Source: an uncultured Aquimarina sp.
Lineage (GTDB): Bacteria > Bacteroidota > Bacteroidia > Flavobacteriales > Flavobacteriaceae
Assembly: GCF_947495315.1 (NCBI RefSeq)
Contig: NZ_CANLYD010000013.1
Coordinates: forward strand, 124,001 to 188,000
Direction of reading: 5' to 3'
DNA length: 64,000 bases
The position numbers were made by a program, and so were the translations under genes. This document shows positions 26,991-35,758 of this stretch, piece after piece; positions within the stretch are counted from its first letter, which is position 1, and each line of letters starts with the position of its first letter. The notes below the pieces were generated by a model that worked only from the letters and a program-made list of their open reading frames with translations, did not search any database and was not told the DNA's origin.

Positions 26991-29384
26991 TTGAAAAAAT
27001 ATATCTCTATTAATACACTGCTAGTAATGCTATGCACACTAGTTCATTATTCCTCTATTGGTCAAGAAAAATTTACTATTAACGGCACTATAACTGAGCA
27101 ATCCAGTAATGAAACTCTAATCGGTGTTAATGTCCTTTTCCCTGAAATAGGCAAAGGAGTCGTCACCAATGAATATGGATTTTACTCTATTACTTTACCC
27201 GAAGGAACTTATAAACTGCAGATTAGCTACTTAGGTTTTAAAGACATTATTCAGGAAATCACTCTGAATGAAGATAAAAAGCTGAATTTTCAATTATCGG
27301 AAGCTTCAGAAATGTTAGACGAAGTGGTAATTACCGAAAATGTAGAAAAAGTGAATATTAAGAATCCCCAGATGAGTCTTAACAAACTAACAGCGGGAAC
27401 TATTAAACAAATTCCAGTAGTTCTGGGTGAAGCGGATGTCATTAAATCCATCATACTACTACCAGGTGTAACCAGTGGTGGTGAAGGTGCTTCAGGATTT
27501 AACGTTCGTGGTGGTGCAGCAGATCAAAATTTAATTCTACTAGATGAAGCTACGATATTTAATTCTTCACACCTTTTCGGATTCTTTTCGGTTTTTAATC
27601 CAGATGCTATCAAAGATATCAAACTCTACAAAGGAGGCATTCCTGCGAAATATGGAGGCCGTGTATCTTCTGTACTAGATATTTACCAAAAAGAAGGAAA
27701 CAGTAAAGAATATCACCTTAGTGGAGGGCTTGGACTGGTATCTAGTAGACTACTTGCAGAAGGTCCGATTGTAAAAAATAAAGGAGCATTTCTGGTTGGA
27801 GGTCGAGCATCCTATGCACATCTTTTCCTGCCATTATTAGATGATGGTAACGACAACGTAGCTTATTTTTATGACCTCAACGCAAAATTGAACTATAAGA
27901 TTAATGAGAATAACAATATTTTTGTATCTGGATATTTTGGACGAGATGTGTTCTCTATTAGTGAAAGTTTTAGAAATACATACGGTAATACAGTCTTAAA
28001 TCTAAGATGGAATCATCTATTCTCAGATAAACTATTCTCTAACTTATCCTTGATATATTCAGATTATTTTTATGGATTAGAACTTGATTTTGTCGGTTTC
28101 GAATGGGACTCTGGTATTAGAAACTTTAACGTAAAATATGACTTAAAACATTATCTGAGTGATAATTTTCAGCTTAATTATGGTATTAATGATATCTACT
28201 ATCGTTTCAATCCAGGAGAGATCAAACCGAATAGCGAAGATTCTGGAATTATAAGAGATAAACTTATCGATAAATATGCCAATGAATTAGGGGTTTATAT
28301 AGATGCTGAGCATAAAATTTCAAATAATTTGTCATTACAATATGGAGTGAGGCTTAGTAACTTTACTAGATTAGGACAAGATGAATTGAATATCTACGAA
28401 AATGAAAATCCACTATTATTTAATGAGGAACTGCAGATTTATGAAGCTGCAGATCCAATTGGAACTGAGAGAATTAGTAGAAGTGATCAGATAGAAAATT
28501 TTACTAATCTCGAGCCAAGAGTAGCATTAGCTTATGCTTTTAATGATAATACCTCTATAAAAGCAAGTTACAACAGAATGGCACAATACCTACACCTATT
28601 ATCTAATACCAACTCTCCTACTCCTCTTGACGTTTGGACACCAAGTGGAAAGTATGTGAAGCCTCAATTGTTAAATCAATATGCGTTAGGATATTTCAAA
28701 AGTATAAAAGATGATGCCTATTCTTTAGAAGCAGAAGTGTTTTATAAAGATATAGAAAACAGAATTGATTATATCGATGGAGCAGAGCTTATCGCAAACG
28801 ATGCCATCGAACAAGAGATCCTTAGTGGAGAAGCTAGGGCCTATGGTTTGGAATTATTAATCCGAAAGAATCAAGGTAAGTTTAAGGGATGGTTAGCATA
28901 TACATTATCCAAATCTGAACAACGAACGCCAGGAAGAACACCAGTAGAAATTGGTATTAACGATGGAGAATGGTATAATACTCCTTTTGATAAGACTCAT
29001 GATATTTCTTTTAATGGAAGTTATGAATTGAATAAAAAATGGAAATTTAATGCTAATTTCCTTTTTCAAACAGGACAACCAACTAATTACCCGTCTGGAC
29101 AGTTTGAATATCAAGGATTAATAGTACCTATTTTTGATGGCTTGCGTAATGATCAACGTTTACCGGCTTATCATCGTATGGATATTTCTGCAACATTAAC
29201 ACCAAGAAAAAATAAAAATAGAAAATGGCAGGGAGAATGGGTTTTTAGTATTTATAATTTATATAATCGTAGAAACGCTGCCTCAATAACCTTTAGTCAA
29301 AACACAGAAACTCGGGTTAATGAAGCTGTAAGGACTTCTATTTTCGGAATTGTACCCGCAGTAACTTATAATTTTAAATTTTAG
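26991..29384 (+). CDS. TonB-dependent receptor with carboxypeptidase-like N-domain
   Basis: This 797-residue outer membrane receptor starts at TTG (MKKYISINTLL) with a signal peptide, then a CarboxypepD_reg-like domain (INGTITEQSSNETLIGVNV, about residues 30-110), a plug (SEMLDEVVIT..., GVTSGGEGASGFNVRGGAAD, in parts) and a C-terminal beta-barrel ending in Phe (AVTYNFKF). It would import a ligand with energy from TonB. The gene 4 nt downstream encodes a DUF4249 lipoprotein, a typical partner in this receptor class. The ligand is unknown. Confidence 0.9.
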   Translation: MKKYISINTLLVMLCTLVHYSSIGQEKFTINGTITEQSSNETLIGVNVLFPEIGKGVVTNEYGFYSITLPEGTYKLQISYLGFKDIIQEITLNEDKKLNFQLSEASEMLDEVVITENVEKVNIKNPQMSLNKLTAGTIKQIPVVLGEADVIKSIILLPGVTSGGEGASGFNVRGGAADQNLILLDEATIFNSSHLFGFFSVFNPDAIKDIKLYKGGIPAKYGGRVSSVLDIYQKEGNSKEYHLSGGLGLVSSRLLAEGPIVKNKGAFLVGGRASYAHLFLPLLDDGNDNVAYFYDLNAKLNYKINENNNIFVSGYFGRDVFSISESFRNTYGNTVLNLRWNHLFSDKLFSNLSLIYSDYFYGLELDFVGFEWDSGIRNFNVKYDLKHYLSDNFQLNYGINDIYYRFNPGEIKPNSEDSGIIRDKLIDKYANELGVYIDAEHKISNNLSLQYGVRLSNFTRLGQDELNIYENENPLLFNEELQIYEAADPIGTERISRSDQIENFTNLEPRVALAYAFNDNTSIKASYNRMAQYLHLLSNTNSPTPLDVWTPSGKYVKPQLLNQYALGYFKSIKDDAYSLEAEVFYKDIENRIDYIDGAELIANDAIEQEILSGEARAYGLELLIRKNQGKFKGWLAYTLSKSEQRTPGRTPVEIGINDGEWYNTPFDKTHDISFNGSYELNKKWKFNANFLFQTGQPTNYPSGQFEYQGLIVPIFDGLRNDQRLPAYHRMDISATLTPRKNKNRKWQGEWVFSIYNLYNRRNAASITFSQNTETRVNEAVRTSIFGIVPAVTYNFKF

Positions 29385-29388
29385 TAAG

Positions 29389-30210
29389 ATGAAAAAACTA
29401 TTATATATCATAATCGGACTGGCCATATTTACGAGTTGTGAAGATGTTATTGATGTGGATGTTCCTAACGGTGAACCAAGATTAGTTATTGATGCTTCTT
29501 TTGAAATTTATTTAGATGAAACCCCAATCGATGCATTAGGAGGTGTACGACTTACATTATCTGCTCCTTTTTTTGATGATGATGTACCAACAGTAAGCAA
29601 TGCCACTGTGTTCATTACTAATCTTTCTGATAACGCTATCTTTAATTTTGTAGAATCATTAGCAGAACCTGGACTTTTTATTCCGGAGGACTTTAATATT
29701 ATTCCAGAATTTGATACAGATTATGAACTAACTGTTATATATGAAGGAGAAACATATAAAGCTACCACTCAGCTTATCCCAACTGCTACTATTGATAACA
29801 TAGAGCAAGGAGATGGAACATTGTTTGATGGAGACGAAACTGAAATTATAGTTTTCTTTACTGATGATGGTACACGAGATGATTTTTATTTATTCGATTT
29901 TGATTTTAATTTATACCTTCCTAGTGAAGATCGATTCTATCAAGGCGAGGCTTTTAATTTCTCTTATTTTTATGAAGATATGGTAGGAGGCGAAGAAGTA
30001 ACTATCAAAATTCTCGGGATAGACGAACGATACTATAATTATTCTAACATCCTAATAGAACAAAGCGAACAAGAAGGAGGAAATCCTTTTCAGACACCTC
30101 CTGTACAAATACGAGGAAATATTATTAATACCACGAATCCTGATAATTTTGCTTTAGGATACTTTAATTTATCCGAAGCCAATCGTTTTCAATTTACTAT
30201 TGAAGAGTGA
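29389..30210 (+). CDS. DUF4249 family lipoprotein, TonB receptor partner
   Basis: The 273-residue protein has a lipobox (IFTSC, Cys17) and the N-terminal CEDVIDVDVPNGEPRLVIDA segment (in parts) that marks DUF4249. The rest is acidic and beta-rich. These surface lipoproteins accompany TonB receptors of the carboxypeptidase-regulatory type and may cap the barrel as SusD does; no enzymatic motif is visible. It is 4 nt after the receptor gene. Confidence 0.8.
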   Translation: MKKLLYIIIGLAIFTSCEDVIDVDVPNGEPRLVIDASFEIYLDETPIDALGGVRLTLSAPFFDDDVPTVSNATVFITNLSDNAIFNFVESLAEPGLFIPEDFNIIPEFDTDYELTVIYEGETYKATTQLIPTATIDNIEQGDGTLFDGDETEIIVFFTDDGTRDDFYLFDFDFNLYLPSEDRFYQGEAFNFSYFYEDMVGGEEVTIKILGIDERYYNYSNILIEQSEQEGGNPFQTPPVQIRGNIINTTNPDNFALGYFNLSEANRFQFTIEE

Positions 30211-30231
30211 TCAGGAAAATCAGTATTTTTG
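30200..30231 (+). promoter_or_regulatory. Promoter directly abutting murQ
   Basis: TTG (30200-30202) and TATTTTTG (30224-30231) are 21 nt apart, a good Bacteroidota promoter. The -7 element ends 4 nt before the murQ ATG, so a transcript from it would have almost no leader. Confidence 0.5.
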
Positions 30232-30235
30232 AAGC

Positions 30236-31048
30236 ATGACGTTTACCAAGACAACAGAACAAGCTTCAAACTATGATCATCTGGAAAAGATGAACATTTC
30301 CGAATTATTATCTAACATCAATAAGGAAGATAAAACTGTTCCAGAAGCCGTAGAAAAATCTATTCCACAAATCGAAGCATTAGTGTTTCAAATTGTTGAA
30401 AAATTAAAAAATGGCGGAAGACTTTTTTATATGGGTGCCGGAACCAGTGGTCGGTTAGGTGTAGTAGATGCCAGTGAATGCCCTCCCACTTTTGGAGTTT
30501 CTTATGATCTGGTAATCGGATTAATTGCTGGTGGTGATCCTGCTATAAGGAAAGCTGTAGAGTTTGCTGAAGATAACACGGAACAAGGCTGGAAAGATCT
30601 CGAAGATTATCAAATTTCAGAAAAGGATGTTGTTATCGGTATTGCAGCTTCTGGAACAACGCCTTATGTTATTGGAGCTCTAAAAAAGTGCAATGAATCT
30701 AACATAATTACTGGTTGTATCACCTGTAATGCAGGAAGTCCATTAGCAACAACCGCACAATATCCAATTGTGGTCATTGTCGGGCCAGAATTTGTTACTG
30801 GAAGTTCACGGATGAAAGCAGGTACTGCTCAAAAATTAGTGCTAAATATGATATCAACTGCTACTATGATTCAGTTAGGAAGGGTAAAAGGCAATAAAAT
30901 GGTCGATATGCAACTCAGCAATAACAAACTGGTTGATCGTGGTACACGGATGATTATGGAAGAATTGAAAATTGAAAGAGCATTAGCTTCAGAACTATTA
31001 GAAAAATATGGTAGTGTTCGTAACGCAATAAACAATTATGGAGCCTAA
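30236..31048 (+). CDS. murQ: N-acetylmuramic acid 6-phosphate etherase MurQ
   Basis: MurQ cleaves the lactyl ether of MurNAc-6-phosphate to give GlcNAc-6-phosphate during peptidoglycan recycling. The 270-residue protein has the SIS fold motifs FYMGAGTSGRLGVVDASECP (in parts), IAASGTTPYVIGAL and GSSRMKAGTAQKLVLNM. Length is slightly under the 290-300 typical of proteobacterial enzymes but usual in Bacteroidota. The 3' end overlaps the next small membrane-protein gene by 11 nt. Confidence 0.95.
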   Translation: MTFTKTTEQASNYDHLEKMNISELLSNINKEDKTVPEAVEKSIPQIEALVFQIVEKLKNGGRLFYMGAGTSGRLGVVDASECPPTFGVSYDLVIGLIAGGDPAIRKAVEFAEDNTEQGWKDLEDYQISEKDVVIGIAASGTTPYVIGALKKCNESNIITGCITCNAGSPLATTAQYPIVVIVGPEFVTGSSRMKAGTAQKLVLNMISTATMIQLGRVKGNKMVDMQLSNNKLVDRGTRMIMEELKIERALASELLEKYGSVRNAINNYGA

Positions 31049-31271
31049 AAGAACGGATAAAGAATTACTTGGTAAAGGAGTACAGCGTATGGCAATTGCG
31101 TTGATATTTATGTTTATTAGTCCAGTTATTATACACTCGGCGTTTAAGAATCAAGATCATCCCTACTATATACCTATTTTAATTTTGGGATTGATTGGAG
31201 CTGCTTTCGCTATATTCATGGCCTTTAGAGGACTAAAAACAATTATGGATTCAATATTTGGTAAGAAATAG
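31038..31271 (+). CDS. Small two-helix membrane protein (DUF6095-like)
   Basis: The 77-residue product has two predicted transmembrane helices (about 17-35 and 46-65) with a short polar link and a Lys-rich tail. It overlaps murQ by 11 nt and is therefore translationally coupled. A DUF6095-type small membrane protein often sits after murQ in flavobacteria; function is unknown. Confidence 0.65.
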   Translation: MEPKRTDKELLGKGVQRMAIALIFMFISPVIIHSAFKNQDHPYYIPILILGLIGAAFAIFMAFRGLKTIMDSIFGKK

Positions 31272-31303
31272 ATTCTGTTTTTAATACAGTACTTATTAAA
31301 AAA

Positions 31304-31338
31304 CAGAAAAAAGAGTGATTTTATCCAAACCACTCTTT
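31304..31338 (-). terminator. Terminator, mainly for the minus strand gene
   Basis: AAAGAGTG (31310-31317) and CACTCTTT (31331-31338) form an 8-bp stem. On the minus strand it runs into a T-rich tail, so it ends the lipoprotein gene at 31412-31726; on the plus strand it may also act after the DUF6095-like gene. Confidence 0.6.
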
Positions 31339-31411
31339 CTCTTGAAATATTTAAAACGAAAGTGCTCTTCATACTATATAATAAGCACTTTTAATATTCT
31401 AAACTTATTTA

Positions 31412-31726
31412 TTAATTACCTGCATCTGCACAATCAGTTGGTAAAGCATCGTACTCTGCAGCAAATGCATTGTCTGGAATACACTCAAAACCTCTGTACG
31501 TTTCAATAGCTTCTCTAAGTATTACACAAGTAGTCTGATTCTCAGTAGCATCATAAGATGTAATAGCTGTCTCAACAGATAGTTTAGAAGCCAAAGTCTG
31601 ATTTTCGCAAGCCACGTCATCTATTAGATCTTGAGCATCATCACTACCACAAGAGGTTATGAATAAAACAGATGCTACTAATGTCGCTTTTCCTAAGTTT
31701 TTCAAAAAATTGTTTTGGTATTTCAT
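31412..31726 (-). CDS. Small Cys-containing lipoprotein
   Basis: This 104-residue protein begins with MKYQNNFLKNLGKATLVASV and a lipobox (ITSC, Cys26) followed by Gly-Ser-Asp-Asp. The mature part has four further cysteines (CENQT, TTCVIL, FECIP, DCADAG), which could form two disulfides. The signal region closely matches that of the lipoprotein at 33102-33521, but the mature parts are unrelated. No function can be given. Confidence 0.65.
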   Translation of the reverse strand: MKYQNNFLKNLGKATLVASVLFITSCGSDDAQDLIDDVACENQTLASKLSVETAITSYDATENQTTCVILREAIETYRGFECIPDNAFAAEYDALPTDCADAGN

Positions 31727-31943
31727 TACTTTTTTTGTTTAAAATGAATTGTTAAATCGTTAGTAAACCTAACGGCCTGATTAATATTTATTGTATGATT
31801 GTGAACCTTTCTCTAAATTATTTTTAAAAGACATAAATTTTGAAAGGAAGAATATTTTTGTATAACAAATTATATTGTCATCATCTATTCGATACAAATC
31901 ATTGAATTCCAGCTTTATTGAAAATCATTTTAATATTACAAAC

Positions 31944-32990
31944 TTAATTTTCATTAACTATCTTTTGATTTTCTATCCTTTCCTTTAAATCATCAATATA
32001 TCGTAAGGCATTTTTATTTTCATAATCTGTATACGCTTTTGTTGCCCATTCTATAGCCTTGGTATAATCACCTTTAATTTCATTATAAAAAGCCATATTA
32101 AAACAAGCTTGTCCAGCAATCTCCGGATCTGGATTGGATGTTTCCTTCTCCCATAACGCCGCAGCACCATCCCACTGCCCGGTTTCTACTTTTCGTTTTG
32201 CAATTTCAAAATTAGGTGTTGCTTTTACATAATAATCACGGTATACTTTAGCTTTATAGGGCAATAACCTCAGCGCGTAATCACTTCCTATTTTTTGGCT
32301 AATCTGTAAGATTGATTGTTTTCTGTTTGTTGCAGCTTCAATTGCTTTTATTGGATTAATACCTTTACCATTGGATCTTGTTTTCTCATTAACAGAGAGT
32401 TGATCACATACTTTTTTACGAATTGGATCATAAATTCGCCATCCAGTCTTAATTTTTGTATCTATATTTACTATATGTTCAATTGCCGGAATTTCTATTC
32501 CCAAAGGACCTTCTATCTTAGTATTTTCTACATTATATGTTGCCTTGGCATCTGTATCATATATTGCTAAACTAAAAATAGCCTCTACATTGTTTTTTTT
32601 GCATAAATCTTCTATTTGATTCCAGTCTAAAGATGAAGGAAAAACGCCTCCACCTGGATTTTGGTCTAACTTTACTGGTAATATAACAACATCGGTAAAC
32701 CTAGGATTTTGTAGTAATGCATTTTTCAAAGCAATAATGGCCTGCTCTGCTCCTTCTTTATCCAATTTTTTACCTTCTAAAGATAATATTTTATCTACTT
32801 GATCTAATCCACTATTTTCATCAGAAGGTATACTCCTGTTAAGGATTCCAATTTTTTTCACTGCTGAATCCAGTGTAACGATGGGAGGTTTAATTACCTC
32901 CGTTTTTAATGATTTTTTACTACCGCATCCAATCATTATGATACAGAAAAATGCAAAAGTAATTGTTTTAACTATGAGTTTACGTTTCAT
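31944..32990 (-). CDS. DUF6340-like TPR lipoprotein
   Basis: The 348-residue protein has a lipoprotein signal (IIMIGC, Cys22), a middle segment with a CsgG-like alpha/beta character (KIGILNRSIP, FTDVVILPVKL, VEAIFSLAIYDTDAKA) and, after about residue 250, helical repeats resembling TPR (WDGAAALWEKETSNPDPEIAGQAC in parts, GDYTKAIEWATKAY). This layout fits DUF6340 of Bacteroidota, of unknown role. It lies between two small lipoprotein genes on the same strand. Confidence 0.65.
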   Translation of the reverse strand: MKRKLIVKTITFAFFCIIMIGCGSKKSLKTEVIKPPIVTLDSAVKKIGILNRSIPSDENSGLDQVDKILSLEGKKLDKEGAEQAIIALKNALLQNPRFTDVVILPVKLDQNPGGGVFPSSLDWNQIEDLCKKNNVEAIFSLAIYDTDAKATYNVENTKIEGPLGIEIPAIEHIVNIDTKIKTGWRIYDPIRKKVCDQLSVNEKTRSNGKGINPIKAIEAATNRKQSILQISQKIGSDYALRLLPYKAKVYRDYYVKATPNFEIAKRKVETGQWDGAAALWEKETSNPDPEIAGQACFNMAFYNEIKGDYTKAIEWATKAYTDYENKNALRYIDDLKERIENQKIVNEN

Positions 32991-33042
32991 GTTTTTTGTG
33001 AATTATAATATCTTAAAAAGACATAATATTACTATTAAGCAA

Positions 33043-33078
33043 AAATTAGAAAGAGTGGTCTTCCCCAAAACCACCCTT
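33043..33078 (-). terminator. Terminator for the lipoprotein gene at 33102
   Basis: On the minus strand AAGGGTGGT pairs with ACCACTCTT (one G-U pair) and runs into a T-rich tail. It resembles the terminator at 31304-31338 in stem sequence (AAGAGTG-type), consistent with a duplicated cassette. Confidence 0.55.
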
Positions 33079-33101
33079 CCCTAAAAATATTAAATAAAAA
33101 A

Positions 33102-33521
33102 TTAGTTAGTAGAAAATGCCCAGGTATTTCCACTATTAGTTGCTCCAACTGCCAAATCTCCATCTTCCACAGAAATACCGGTAGTTGATTGACCTGCTGA
33201 TGCAGATACGAAGTTATTATTAGGACCAGCTAAAAAAACAAGTCCACTAAGTGAGGGAACCCCATCACTAAAACTAATTGTATATGTATTTCCGGACACT
33301 GCAACAGTCGCGGTGCCACTTGTATTGATAATCGGTCCTGAACCATCACCAGGGGTATATACTAAATTGCCAGTATACGATGTGAGTACTTGTGTAGGAA
33401 GAGTTACAAATTGATCTACAGCAGTTCCATCATCGTCATCACCACAAGATGCCATTAATAAAACAGATAATACCAATACTACTTTACCTAAGTTTTTAAA
33501 AAAATTGTTCTGAGTTTTCAT
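33102..33521 (-). CDS. Small beta-rich lipoprotein with an FSDGVPS domain
   Basis: The 139-residue protein starts MKTQNNFFKNLGKVVLVLSV with a lipobox (LMASC) and an Asp-rich spacer. The mature part is a small beta domain: YTGNLVYTP, TATVAVSGNTYTISFSDGVP and a late GDLAVGATNSGNTWAFS. The same pattern (G-x-Y-x-x-x-FS-x-G-x-x-S-I, GDLxIGATxxG) occurs twice in the secreted protein at 45711-46721, so it is a domain family. Its signal cassette matches the gene at 31412. No function is known. Confidence 0.65.
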   Translation of the reverse strand: MKTQNNFFKNLGKVVLVLSVLLMASCGDDDDGTAVDQFVTLPTQVLTSYTGNLVYTPGDGSGPIINTSGTATVAVSGNTYTISFSDGVPSLSGLVFLAGPNNNFVSASAGQSTTGISVEDGDLAVGATNSGNTWAFSTN

Positions 33522-33874
33522 TGCTTTTAAATTTTAAAATAAATTATTAAATCGGTCATAAACTTAAAAGTCTTATTCTCAAATAAAGTCTAACTGAGGA
33601 CATTCGAACCAATTTTGTTGACCAACAGCTAATTTGAAAGGAACAATGCAATTCTTCTATATTTTTTTAGATTAAGGCTGAACAACTATCCTATAAGAAG
33701 TTACCTATCCTATTATAAGCTAGTTATTTAAGTTTTTATTTATTTAAGACCACAAAATCCGCTACAAACATCCTTAGATAACTACCATTCGTCCTCATCT
33801 CTTAGTTTAGAATACTGCTTAATATTAATTTAATGGAGCAAATAGAATATTCTCTATGTCAATACAAAAATACT
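33522..33874. other. Intergenic region before vgrG
   Basis: This 353-bp stretch includes the 5' leader of the minus-strand lipoprotein (similar to that at 31727 onward) and the upstream region of vgrG. No gene, RNA or terminator was recognised. A 14-codon in-frame extension of vgrG begins at 33833. Confidence 0.4.
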
Positions 33875-35737
33875 ATGGCAACAGATACACAAGTACAAAT
33901 ATTTATAGACGGAGAACGAATTCCGGCATTCCAAAATCTATCGTTACATCAGGAAATTGATGCGCATCATAGTTTTGAGTTAACCTGCAGAAAAGATGTG
34001 TTAGAAACTGTCACGGATAATATTACCGGAGAAAGCGCTAATTTTTTAGGAGCTATTTTTTTATTAAAAATTCAATCAGTTAATGGTTTTTCCGATGATG
34101 AAATATTAGAATTTAAAGGGATTGTAACTACAGTAAATACCGTTAAGGGATTTTATCAAAAAACTGGTGACCTTGTTCATATCATAGGTAAAAGTTGTAG
34201 CATTATTGCCGATGACGGACCTCATTATACTTCTCATCAAGATATTGGAATATCAGAAATTTTAGAGAAAACCTTCTCAGGGTACGATAGAGGAATTTTA
34301 CAATACAATATTTCTCCAAAAAAAGCAACTCCCATTCATTATAGTGTACAACAAGAAGAAAGTGCATTCCAATATGCTAGTAGACTAGCCGCACAATATG
34401 GGGAATGGTTTTATTATAATGGTACCGAATTGGTGTTTGGAAAACCAGAGAATAAAGATTCTGTAAAATTGCGTTATGGATACGATCTTCTTGAATTATC
34501 CATGAAACTAGAAGCTATTCCGAATAATTTCAAATATTTCACTAATGATTATCTAACAGATGGTTTTCACGAAGTAAAGACCAAAGAATTAAGTTCTAAC
34601 ACAAAAGGATTTATATCCACTATTAGTCAAAAAAGCGACAAACTATTTCGGAAAGAAACACAAGTTTTTGTAAGTGCTCATGATGATCCTCAAATGAAAT
34701 CAAGGATCGATGATCAGATATTACATCAAAAACAAGCTAATGAAGTTAATCAGGTAAAAGTAACAGGGAAAAGTAGCAATCCAAGTATTACAGTAGGCAG
34801 TACTATAGTAATAGACGGAGAAACCTCATCCTATGGTGGTTATAGAATCACAAAAATAAAGCACAGTTGCACTGAAAATGGCAGATATGAAAACACTTTT
34901 GAAGCCGTTACCGCAGAAACTGATGCTTATCCTAAAACTTCTATTAAAGCATTTCCCAAGGGTAAATCCCAAACCGCAGTGGTAGTAGACAATGCTGATC
35001 CTGAGGGAATGGGACGTGTAAAAATACAATACGCTTGGCAAAAAGAAACAGGAGAAACTTCGCCATGGATTAGACAAGCCAGTCTTGCAGGAGGTCCAGG
35101 ACAAGGAATGTATTTTGTGCCAGAAAAAGGAGATGAAGTTATTGTTGATCACGAAGGAGGCAATGCAGAAACACCGATTGTAAAAGGGAGTGTAACCAAT
35201 GCTTCTTCTGTGCCTGAAAGTTTTAAGAGTGGTAACAATCACTTAAAAGCGATCAAAACCCGAAGTGGGAATCAAGTAACACTTAATGACGCTGATGGTA
35301 GTGTAACCATAGCAGATCCCAGTGGGAATACCATTGTGATGGGTGGTAACGGAGAAATTACGATCAACGCACCTAATAAGATCACCTTCTCCTCTACGGA
35401 TATAGCTATTGAAGCCAGTAACAATCTAACAATGAATGCTGGGAGTAATATTAATGCTAGTGCGGGTAGTAATTTTAGTGCTAGTGCGTCATCTAGCATT
35501 TCATTAAACGCAGGGAGTAGTTTAAGAGCAAAAGCAAAATCTACAGCTTCATTAAGTGGTAAATCCGTAAGGATAACTGGTAAGCATGTTTCTATTACTG
35601 CCTCTGTTATGGCAAATATACAAGCAACGGCAGGACTTACTTTAGGAGCACTTGCAGTAGGGATTATTGGAGGTGTTACCAAAGTTATCGGTAGGAGCAA
35701 ATGTTCTGTAGAATCTCCAGAATGTAATATTAATTGA
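33875..35737 (+). CDS. vgrG: VgrG-type spike protein
   Basis: The likely start is the ATG at 33875 (MATDTQVQIFIDGERIPAF); an upstream ATG at 33833 adds 14 residues that do not fit the family. The 620-residue protein has a phage gpD-like N-part (up to about 350), a gp5 OB-fold (QTAVVVDNADPEGMGRVKIQ, then MYFVPEKGDEVIVDHEGG) and a long C-terminal repetitive beta-helix of Ser/Ala/Gly-rich strands (NASAGSNFSASASSSISL). VgrG trimers form the tip of type VI and related contractile injectors. It precedes the RHS effector by 21 nt; no sheath, baseplate or TssM-type genes are in the window. Confidence 0.85.
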   Translation: MATDTQVQIFIDGERIPAFQNLSLHQEIDAHHSFELTCRKDVLETVTDNITGESANFLGAIFLLKIQSVNGFSDDEILEFKGIVTTVNTVKGFYQKTGDLVHIIGKSCSIIADDGPHYTSHQDIGISEILEKTFSGYDRGILQYNISPKKATPIHYSVQQEESAFQYASRLAAQYGEWFYYNGTELVFGKPENKDSVKLRYGYDLLELSMKLEAIPNNFKYFTNDYLTDGFHEVKTKELSSNTKGFISTISQKSDKLFRKETQVFVSAHDDPQMKSRIDDQILHQKQANEVNQVKVTGKSSNPSITVGSTIVIDGETSSYGGYRITKIKHSCTENGRYENTFEAVTAETDAYPKTSIKAFPKGKSQTAVVVDNADPEGMGRVKIQYAWQKETGETSPWIRQASLAGGPGQGMYFVPEKGDEVIVDHEGGNAETPIVKGSVTNASSVPESFKSGNNHLKAIKTRSGNQVTLNDADGSVTIADPSGNTIVMGGNGEITINAPNKITFSSTDIAIEASNNLTMNAGSNINASAGSNFSASASSSISLNAGSSLRAKAKSTASLSGKSVRITGKHVSITASVMANIQATAGLTLGALAVGIIGGVTKVIGRSKCSVESPECNIN

Positions 35738-35758
35738 TACCCATAATACTTATTAAAA

